Below are positions 19,438 through 28,313 of a stretch of 58,019 nucleotides of DNA, piece by piece. The stretch's first letter is position 1, and the number at the start of each line of letters is the position of its first letter. Under the pieces are notes generated by a model. The model saw only the letters and a list, made by a program, of their open reading frames with translations, did not search any database and had not been told where the DNA came from. This stretch comes from Hondaea fermentalgiana (taxonomy: Eukaryota > Sar > Bigyra > Thraustochytrida > Thraustochytriidae). The DNA lies in contig NPFB01000012.1 of NCBI GenBank assembly GCA_014084085.1, forward strand, positions 196,166 through 254,184. The letters run 5' to 3'. Made by a program: the position numbers and the translations under genes.

Positions 19438-21236
19438 CGGCGCGGCATGCGACAACGGGCACGAACGGATTGTCTCTCTGTCCACTTGCAGCCTGGCGCC
19501 GGCCACTTGTCGCGGCCGGCGCCCTATGGAGAATAAGGATCGGCCAAGCCTCGCTTTCGATCGGCCGCCCGCAGCGGAGGGCCCTACCGGCCGCCGTCCC
19601 CTCCTCGGCACGTCTGCGGGGGATATTAATATACCACAGCATGTCCACAAGACCCGCAGCGGCGCCACGCCGGCGGCCTCTCTCTGCCTTGCTCCCTTGT
19701 TCCGCCGTCCGGCCGCAGCCCGGGTCTTCCGCCGCGGAGGTGGGCCCCTGCGGGGTTCGATGGGAGTATTGCGGAAGCGCCAACATTGCAACTGCAACTG
19801 GCAACTGGAAAGCTCAAGTAGCGAATTCAAGTAGCAAGTGCAAGTGAAAGCAATGGCGAGAAGGGAAGGCAAGGCAAGGCAATGCTATCTACTGCTACTA
19901 TCTTGGCTGCTAAGCCGGACGCGCATACCGAGCACGGCCAGTTTCGTGGGGACGCGCCCGTCCCGAGCGTGGCCGAGGACCTACTTTCTTCCTTTCGTTC
20001 TTTTGGGCGAGGCGAGGTTGCTTTTGCATGCAATGCAATTGCTCGCACGCTTGTTTCGCACGCTCGCCAACCTCCGCCCTGTTTGCGGAATTCGTGAATG
20101 AACGAGGTGCTGCAGAAGCATCCGCCAGCTGCTTGTTGTTGCTAGCGGAGCGACTCGCGCCGCGACTCGGCGACGGCCGGTCTCCGGAAGGGGCCGAAGC
20201 GCACGCGCCGCGCTGACGTGCTGACCGCCCTGCCTCGCATCGCGTGCTGTTGCCTGCATCGCGCGCTCGCGCGCGAGCCCGAACGCAGCTCCGGCGACGC
20301 CCTCTTCGTCCAGCGCCACCGACCAGGCTCGTGCATCGAGGGTCCCAGGAAGGCAAGCAAGCAACGAGCAAGCAACGGCAAGCAAGCAAGCAGAGCGAGC
20401 ACAACGCTCGCTCGCCTGAATCCGCTGCCGATCGCGAGAGTGAGCGAGAGCAACAGCAACCCGTGCCGCTGCCGCTGCCGCCAAAAGCAAGAAAGATCTT
20501 CGCGTGCAAGCTTTCTTCGCCTCGCAGTCGCGGGGAAGAACAAGCCGGAAAAGCAAACGGGCCAGGGAAGCCAGGGCGGGCAGGGAGGAGGGCGGAACGC
20601 GCGCGCGAGGACCGCAGACTTGACCTTGGAGTTCGAGTTTCTTTCTTTCCCCCTTCTTTCTTCTTTCTTTCCGGGGCGGAGGAGTAGCGAGCGCGTCGAC
20701 GACGCGGGGAGGGAGGGACGGACGGGGCGAGCGGCTGCGAGCAAGAAACAAAGCCTGCGGCTGCCGCGTCGAAGGCGTGTCGGTCCCGTCGCTGGCACGC
20801 GCGAGCAAGCGAGCGAGCGGGCGTGTTACTTACTGGCCTGGATCGGTCGGTGAAAGAGCCTGTGTTTACGACACCGCCGGTCAGTCCAGTCACCGGGAGC
20901 TGCCAGCCAGGCCGGGCGGGGTGTGTGCGCGCGTGTGAGTGCGTGTGTGCGCGTGTGTGTTTGAAAGAAAGATGATGGAGGGGATGTGCAGGACAGCCGA
21001 GCTCAATCGAGTCGAGCGAGTCGCGTGTACTACGTGGCGGCAGCGATCGATTGATCGATCAATAGCCTTGCTTTCTTGATTCATTATCCTTCCCCCCATT
21101 CGGCTCCGCTCCCACCCACCGCGTGGCTGAAGGCCGGAGCCGGCCGCGACGATGAAGGCAGGCTTGGGTTGGCTTGGCTTGCACGGGCTGCCGGAAAATC
21201 GCGCTGGACCCGTAAAGATGGGCCGATCAGCGCCGC

Positions 21237-21310
21237 CATCCATCCATGGCCATCCATCCATCCATCCATCCATCCATCCATCCATCCATCCATCCATCCA
21301 TCTATCCGTC
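21237..21310. repeat. (CCAT)n tetranucleotide repeat, second array
   Basis: About 17 CCAT units, nearly perfect after one interruption. Confidence 0.93.
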
Positions 21311-21709
21311 CACTGCCACTGCCATCGGCCACTCGTCCCGGCGCCGGCACGATCACTCGACCCCGACGAAGGAAGGCGTGAAACGAGAGAGGCATGATCG
21401 TGGCCACTCTCAATTCATGTCGATAACCCTGTCGAGCCGGCACTCGCAGCTCGATCTCTCTCCACCCTCGTGTGTTTTCTCTATCCGAGATGTGGGTGTG
21501 GACGGCAATTTCCGCCCCTTCCTTCCTTTCATGCTAAAAATTTTTCCCTGCCAAGCAGTGCAGGCAGCCGTGGCCTCCGTATCCATTGTTTTCCTGCCGG
21601 CAGCATCCCAGGAACTGTCACGTCCGCCGCCGCCAGCGCCGGCCTCGCTCCTCTTGCCCGTTGCGATTCCCGGCGGCTGTGCCGCGCGCGCTCTTTCTGG
21701 GGAGCCACG

Positions 21710-21772
21710 CTGCAGCTGCAGCTGCAGCTGCTGCAGCAGCTGCATTGGCCAGGCTGCAGCAGCAGCTGCAGG
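21710..21772. repeat. CTGCAG/CAGCTG-rich palindromic run
   Basis: Alternating CTG and CAG triplets make overlapping palindromes that could extrude hairpins. Confidence 0.8.
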
Positions 21773-22524
21773 TTGCAGTGGCCATGGTTGCTGTTTGTTT
21801 TTGCAAGGCTTGCGCGCGCCACCCGTTCTGTCGACAGAACGCACGGTGGTGTGGCTGGCTGGCTGCGGCCTGGGATCCCGGCAGGCCGGCCGTCCCCGGC
21901 GGCTGCGCTGGCTGCGCTGGCTGCGGCCCTGCCTCTCTACCTGGCGGCACGGCGACGTGCTCGGCCAGGAAGGAACGCTGTACGACACGCGGAGGCGGTG
22001 CGGCGTGCTGCAGGCGGGCGAGGCATGCGCGCGCGGCGTCGCTTTCACCATCATTTCACTTCATTTCAATTTATTTGAATTCCTTTTCACGGCGACAGAA
22101 GTGCGCGTCGACCAGGTCTGGTGAAAGGTGTGTCTCTGTGTGTGCGGCACGCCGGGCTTGACCTGCCCCTGATCCAAGTGTCCTGGCCAGTCCAGCTTTC
22201 CGACGCGCAGTGCAGACACGAAGCGGCAGCCATCCTTGGACGGCAGCAGTGCAGCAGCCGCTTTGCTGCAAGGCGCAGGAGCAGCGGCAGCAGCAGCAGC
22301 AATAACATGGTAAGAAAAGAGCACGGTGGCGGCCTTGGGCGCAGGCGGTGGAGCAGTGCGCGCGCCGGAGCTGGCCGCAGCCTTCACGGTATTTGCTAGG
22401 GGGCGCCCTAACCACAGTGGGTCCATTACGTCCTCCCACTGGATCTGTCACTCGGCTGGGCGACCGATTGATGAGGGGGAGCTGTGGTTGGTCGCTGCGG
22501 GTGGTCCAGGGGGACGTCGTCGCG

Positions 22525-22602
22525 ATGGATGGATGGATGAATGAATGAATGAATGGGTGAACGAAGCGTGGACCAAGTTGAACTTGAACTTGAACTTGAA
22601 CT
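22525..22602. repeat. GGAT/GAAT repeat followed by an (AACTTG)n repeat
   Basis: GGAT units pass into GAAT units up to about 22557. A hexanucleotide AACTTG repeat follows at about 22574-22602. Confidence 0.85.
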
Positions 22603-23878
22603 CGCCTGTCCAGGCCCCGCTGGCGCGATGCGACGGGGCGCCAGCTCTCGCGCCGCGGCCGCCGCTCACTCCCGCTGGAACCAGGTGATTATTCCGGGCG
22701 GCACTGCCGATGGGGTCCAACCGATTGATCTATAGAATTTTTGAAGCAGTGCTTGGGCTTGCAGACGAAGCCCGAGCGACGCCCGGCACGCGTGGCCGGC
22801 GTCGCCCTCGCGGCGTCATGCAGGCTCGCTGCAGCTGCTGGCGACGACGCTGGAGAGAGAGCAAGCCGGCAAGGAATGGACGGATCAAGCGACCAACCAA
22901 GCGCCCGCCGCGCCGCCGAGCCGTGCAAGTCTTGACCGCCCTTCTCCAAGTTCCTCAAGAATCACTTCGGCCATCAGTCAGTCCATGCATGCACCGCGTG
23001 CGTGCATGCTTGCTTTCATGCCTGCGCCGGCGCGGTCGCGCAGCAGGCAGACCAGCGCAGGCACGTGCCACGGAGGAAGAGGGAGAATGCGAAATTTCCT
23101 TGCGCAAGTCCTCGCTCAAGTTCTTCGGGCGGCTTTTCGGAGTCGCAGTGGTCGCTGTCTGTCTTTCCTTACTTTTTCTCATTTTTTCCTTCTTCGCCGG
23201 ACCAATGGCGACCGGCAGCGGCCACAGGAGCAGCAGCGGAGCAGCCGGAAGATAAGATCCCAACTCCTACATCCCCGCAGCAGCTGCGAGCCACAGCCAG
23301 CTCCCCCGCCGTCTCCTCTGCGGGGCGGCACTCGGGTGTCTGTGGGAGGGGAAGGGAAGAGTGCCGGGGGGAAAAAGAATTGGTCCGCGCAACCTTGGCG
23401 TGGCGCCTGCTTGGCGCTGCGAGGAGGACGCGCGCGGGCGTCTCCCCGACGAGCACCCTGCGCAACGCAAGAGCGCTTGTGCGTGGACCGGCAGGTCATG
23501 TTATACGAACGTGCGAGCAAGAACTCCGAGCAGCCACAGCCACACCAGCCACTGCCACTGTCAGCGACGCGAGTCTCGAAGATGCGCGTGCTCGCGCTGC
23601 GTGCTGCATTGGCCGAAGCACGGTCGGCTGTGCTAGGAACTGCAGCAGCAGCCGCAATTCGCAACATTTACTGTTAGTCGATGCGACGTGCAAAGGGCGG
23701 AGGATCGATGGGACAGGATCTTTTTTTGCGACTGCGACCTGCAGATGCTGGATGATGATGCTTGCAGGGCCTGGCCGGCCACATCGCCACGTCTTGTCAC
23801 GTCCGAGACTTGTCACGTCACGTCGCGTCGCGCCATCTGGATTAAAGGCTCTATTTTGGTTTTTGGAAAAAAAGAGAG

Positions 23879-23882
<4 letters not shown>

Positions 23883-23909
<27 letters not shown>
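23883..23909. repeat. (AG)n dinucleotide repeat
   Basis: About 13 perfect AG units. Confidence 0.92.
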
Positions 23910-24506
23910 TCGGGCTTGACATACTCGTCAAGGTTGATGAGCTGGTTCCGCCGGCGGAAGGTGCGACGTGACAGCAGCCAGCAGACACACATACACAGAA
24001 AGACAGAAGATCGAGCGACTGCAAGCAAGCAATCAAGTCGACCTAGATCATTGTCATGGAGGACGGAAGATCATAAATCCAGGTCTTGCGGCATGCATCA
24101 CAATTGGTTTCTTCCGTTGATCAAAAACTCGCATTCCGCATTCGAAATGCATCGTCACAAAACAACCGTGTGCGCAAAGCAAAGCTAGATTTTAACTGGC
24201 ACGATGGTGGCGCCACGACCGTCAGTCATGATGCTCTCTCCGAAGCACATTAGTTTTCGATCCGAGAGACAATAGATAAAAGTCTTCCGAGCTGCAGTGC
24301 AGATGGCTGCTGCAAACAGCAGTGGCAGTGGCTGCTGCGAACAGTTTCGAACAAGAGTTTTCACCACCACGGTGGTGAGCGGAGGTCGAGCGGTGATCAC
24401 GTAACCGCTAACCGTCAACCGAATAACCGTCACTCTCCTGTTATACCATGAAGGACGAAGAGCTCGCCATCGATTCTGAAAGCGAAAGATCACCAGCGCT
24501 CTCGCG

Positions 24507-27356
24507 ATGCAAGCCTTCGTGCGATGGAAATGCAAAGCTTGCGCTTTCGCAGGCAATGCAGGCACCAAGGAACTCTGCGCCAAGTGCGGCGCAGAGCGCG
24601 GCGCGACAAACGCTCCCGCAATAGAAGCCACGGGAAACATAAAGGACGCGACCCATGCCGGAACGCGAACTGCAACAACACAACCGCCACCCTCGAAGCG
24701 AGCGCGCTTAGCGGACGAACGTGCAGACTTTACTACGCGCTACCGCGGTTGCCTGCTACCCCAGCCCTGGCTCGCAGCAGCCAAAGGATCCGTCATTTTT
24801 CGCGCGAGCAAAGACGAAATATCCCGCGACGCTGCCGCGCCCGTAGCCGGCTTCGACTTTGACGGCTGTCTTTGCACCTTTTCTCGCGGAGCAAACACGA
24901 ACGTACCCACTGCTGATAACGTGCACCAAAGTCTTGTCTTTGATCACGCCAAAGCCGTCCTCGAGGCCCTTCACGCACGTGGATTCCGTCTCGTCATCTT
25001 CTCGAACGAGTCGCTCGCGCGCTTCAAGAACCCAGATCCAATCAAGGATGCCCTCACACGAAAACTTGGCCGTGTAGATGCCTTTCTTCAATTCGTCGAC
25101 CTCCCCGTCGAAGTCTATCTCGCCACGCACAATGACAAGTATCGAAAACCAGCAACGGTAGATATCAACAAGCGCGGACACGACGCCGGGGGAACTGCAA
25201 TGTGGGACTTTATGCGCAGCGACCCACTCAAGCTTTGCAAGGCGACTGCAAGTCTGACTGATCCTGCTCAAGGCTTTTACGTCGGAGATGCCGCAGGACG
25301 CGCAGGCGATATCAGCGATGGTGACAAACGCTTTGCTCAGCAAGTCGGTCTCCCCTTTTACACGCCAGAAGACTTTTTTCTCCGCGATGGATTTGCCGAA
25401 CGCCTCACTGGCGTTAGTTATCAAGGGGCTCACGGCCACGCCCGAACTTCCATTCCCCCTTCAGCCGAGCTCGATGCGCACTTGCAAGCTACACTCCAGC
25501 GACTTGCCCGACCCATTCTTCTTGTTCTTTCTGGCCTCCCTGGATCTGGTAAATCTTCCCTCGCCTCGCGCCTCGAGCGCGCTGCTGGTTCTGTCAAGCG
25601 TTTCAGCCAAGATCTCTTGAAAACAAGACCACACGTAGAACAGGCTTGCCGCCAGGCTCTGGCAAACGATACGCGGCTTGTGATTGTTGATCGAACGAAC
25701 ATGTCAGCGAGCCAGCGCGCCGTTTGGATCAATCTAGCTCGTGAGGCTGGTGCCGATCCACTCGCACTTCAGCTCTCAGTGCACGCTCTGGAGTGCGTTC
25801 ATCGTTGCCAGACTCGCAGAGACCACGAGGGAAACTTTCCCACCGCACGCGAAAAAGCGCTCGCCCTAATTCAGCGAATGGCTCAATCTGCAGAACCGAT
25901 CGACCCAAATGAGGGCTTCAAAAGCGTCCTGATCCTCTCCAACGAACCGTCTACGGACGCTGCCTTTCACCAATTTCTCGGCACCTTGGACAACTTGTTG
26001 CCAAGCCTTTCGAGTCCGCCAGCGTGCCTTGCCTTTGCGTCGATTTCAACAGGTGACTTTCACTTCGACCCAGAGCTCGCGGCAGCCGTTCTTCTTCGGG
26101 CTGCAACGCGTTGGGCCCAAGAAAACATTCTGCCTCCCAAAACCCTGCGTCTCGTGGAACCCGCCGGCAGTGCAGTCCTCGCGGCTCTCCGCGGACAGGG
26201 TCAGGCTGTCGAGGCAGCAACGGACTTTTCTACGCAGCTCCGCATGCTTGACGCCCTCGAAGTAGTCGAGGGCGACGTTGTAAAGCAAACCAAAGTCTCG
26301 GCAATAGCGGTAGGCTGTCCACGTCGAGCCACAAAACCTGGAGAAAACAAGGCGAACGTTGCCGTGCATGCCGAGCTCCGTAAATCCGGTGGTCCAAGTC
26401 TGCTCGAAGCCATGCCTGCAGTTGCTGACGTGGGAGAGCCCATCGTCGTGCAACTACCCGAGGATCATCCCTTACGGCTCACCACGGGAGCGGCGCACGT
26501 CTTATTCACGTTGGGTCCCAACATGAACGCTAGGCTTGATGATTCTCTCGCTGACTCCCCGACACTGGCCCAAGAGCAGCTCGAGCGAGCCTACCTGCAA
26601 ACCTTTGCCTCTTTTCATGCGTTGCCAACGACTTTGAATTCGAGCACGGACCTTGGCCCCTCTTATGCAAATTCATCCGGAGGATCCAAGTTATCACCAG
26701 CATCAGTGCGTTTTCCAGACACATACAACCCTCCCCAAGGGGCCGTACAACCGCCCTCGGTGTCTTGGCAGCACGCTCTTCTCGACTACATCAAGACACC
26801 TTTGGCGCCGGCATTTGCGCAAGGAATATTCTACAAGGACAGCACATACACGGTCATCTACGACGCCTACCCCAAGGCTCGCGTACATTTGCTTGTGCTT
26901 CCAAACGTGTCTGCAACCGGACTTGATGTGGACAAAATGGCCGACCTCGCGCCGCGGCATCTTTCTGCGCTTGAAAAATTGGCGCGCTTTTGTGATATCT
27001 TGGCTGACCATGTCGAGCAAAAATTTGCGCGTGGCGAACGCGTCAAGGTGGGCCTTCACGCTCAGCCTTCGCTGCGCCATTTGCATGTGCATATTGTCTC
27101 TCAGGATTTTGACAGTCCTGCACTCAAGCACAAAAAGCACTGGCATTCGTTCACACACAAGGACTTCTTCACCCCTCTTGCCACCGTTGTGGAGACGCTA
27201 CGAGCCCAGGGCACCCAAGGGCTCATCGAACGTGCGCAGCGCGCCGAGGCCGCGCTCAAGGGTCCTCTTTCATGTCATCGATGTGGGCTGCTCATGGCAT
27301 CCATGCCTGCGCTCAAGCAGCATTTGTCTTCGTGCAAAGAGTCGTCGTCAAGTTAA
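24507..27356 (+). CDS. Zinc finger-PNKP-macro-aprataxin fusion, DNA end-repair enzyme
   Basis: A 949-residue single-chain DNA end-processing enzyme. Residues 7-32 are a RanBP2-type zinc finger (W-x-C-x2-C ... C-x2-C). Residues about 112-295 are the HAD 3'-phosphatase of PNKP: DFDG at 117-120, IFSNE near 164-168, VYLATHNDKYRKP at 203-215 and YVGDAAGR at 258-265. Residues about 335-460 are the P-loop 5'-kinase (GLPGSGKSS at 343-351; VDRTN at 394-398). Residues about 575-705 resemble a macro domain (EVVEGDVV, AVHAELR, VLFTLGP), but the usual NAAN motif reads GCPR. Residues about 750-900 are the aprataxin HIT domain (HLHVHI at 858-863, then the KKHWHSF signature). A C2H2 finger ends the protein at 923-943. 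It should remove 3'-phosphate, phosphorylate 5'-OH and remove 5'-AMP at DNA breaks. The ATG at 24507 is the start. Single exon. Confidence 0.92.
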   Translation: MQAFVRWKCKACAFAGNAGTKELCAKCGAERGATNAPAIEATGNIKDATHAGTRTATTQPPPSKRARLADERADFTTRYRGCLLPQPWLAAAKGSVIFRASKDEISRDAAAPVAGFDFDGCLCTFSRGANTNVPTADNVHQSLVFDHAKAVLEALHARGFRLVIFSNESLARFKNPDPIKDALTRKLGRVDAFLQFVDLPVEVYLATHNDKYRKPATVDINKRGHDAGGTAMWDFMRSDPLKLCKATASLTDPAQGFYVGDAAGRAGDISDGDKRFAQQVGLPFYTPEDFFLRDGFAERLTGVSYQGAHGHARTSIPPSAELDAHLQATLQRLARPILLVLSGLPGSGKSSLASRLERAAGSVKRFSQDLLKTRPHVEQACRQALANDTRLVIVDRTNMSASQRAVWINLAREAGADPLALQLSVHALECVHRCQTRRDHEGNFPTAREKALALIQRMAQSAEPIDPNEGFKSVLILSNEPSTDAAFHQFLGTLDNLLPSLSSPPACLAFASISTGDFHFDPELAAAVLLRAATRWAQENILPPKTLRLVEPAGSAVLAALRGQGQAVEAATDFSTQLRMLDALEVVEGDVVKQTKVSAIAVGCPRRATKPGENKANVAVHAELRKSGGPSLLEAMPAVADVGEPIVVQLPEDHPLRLTTGAAHVLFTLGPNMNARLDDSLADSPTLAQEQLERAYLQTFASFHALPTTLNSSTDLGPSYANSSGGSKLSPASVRFPDTYNPPQGAVQPPSVSWQHALLDYIKTPLAPAFAQGIFYKDSTYTVIYDAYPKARVHLLVLPNVSATGLDVDKMADLAPRHLSALEKLARFCDILADHVEQKFARGERVKVGLHAQPSLRHLHVHIVSQDFDSPALKHKKHWHSFTHKDFFTPLATVVETLRAQGTQGLIERAQRAEAALKGPLSCHRCGLLMASMPALKQHLSSCKESSSS

Positions 27357-28313
27357 AACTGAAAAGAACGATATTAAGGAATGAAAGAAGATGCTTCGTC
27401 ATGATGCGCAATGGGTTGTCTGTCCAATCCTTACATTGCCAGTCATCATTATCGTTTCCGCTACATCGTCATCCCCTTCAATCCTCCAAAAACAGAAAAG
27501 AAATTGTGCACAAAGCGCACGTTCAAGGACTCTTTTTTTTTTTTACCATTTGGGATGTCGTTGCACTCATGCAACATTTCTCTTCGTTCAAGATGTCAAC
27601 GCTCGGTGCAGGCCGAGGCATTACTTAGAGACTGCAACCCTGCAATTTTATCATCATTCCTAAAAAATTCACTGCATCATCACCGCGGACAAATCGAATG
27701 AAAACTTGTTCACGCGTGTTCTTTCTGCATGCCCTGCCTGCCTGTTGGCCTACTGCCCTTCTGACTCTCGCTCCCTCTCAGTGCGTGGATGGGTGGGTGG
27801 GTGGGTGGGTGGGTAGGGTACTAATGCGGTGCCACAGTGTAAGCAGCGGCTCGGTTTTTTGCAACGGACACTTGGGATGGATGATGACGATGTGGAGAGA
27901 GTGATTGACAATGAATGACAGTTTCGTAGCAACGTCTGCTCGGCCAATCAGCCAAGCCGACCAGCCAGCCAGGCAAGCTCGGCGCTTACCTGCAGGCAGG
28001 CTTGGTACGCGAGAGAAGGGAGGTCGTGAGGAAGACAGACAAAAAACAAATAGGGCTCGAGCGCCACGACCAGAGGGCTCGAGCGCAAACTCGACCGAGG
28101 GTCCTGAGTGATACGATACGGGCAGCGCTCGTGTCGTGTCAGTCAGTCCTCGCTCCGGTCACTCGCAACTCGGACTATATTGCAAAGGCGCACGGGCGCG
28201 AGCTCGCTTGTCCCGGGCGCGAAGTGTGTTGCGGTCTTGCTCGCTCGTGACAACCTTGAGGAGGTCATTGACAAAAACAACACTCGCACGCCTCAACCTG
28301 AAAACGTAGGACC
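27357..28313. other. Intergenic region upstream of kinesin-14
   Basis: About 960 bases with a poly-T run near 27532-27543 and a (GGGT)n repeat at 27789-27815. I see no gene. It holds the 3' region of the end-repair gene and the promoter of the kinesin gene. Confidence 0.5.

Larger units (their letters stand above)
18245..24506. other. 6.2-kb gene-free, microsatellite-rich region
   Basis: Between the starts of the purine permease (leftward) and the end-repair gene (rightward) I find no credible coding sequence. All open frames are low-complexity, Arg/Ser/Pro/Ala-rich, overlap one another and match no family I know. The region holds many short tandem repeats: GACC, AAAG, CCAT (two arrays), GGAA, CTGCAG, GGAT/GAAT, AACTTG and AG. 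It may contain two promoters and untranslated or non-coding transcripts, but nothing in the sequence proves that. Confidence 0.6.

Noticed and set aside
19202..23919. Several 200-330-residue open frames in the microsatellite-rich region
   Set aside because: They are Arg/Ser/Ala/Pro-biased, overlap on both strands and run through simple repeats. None shows a domain motif.
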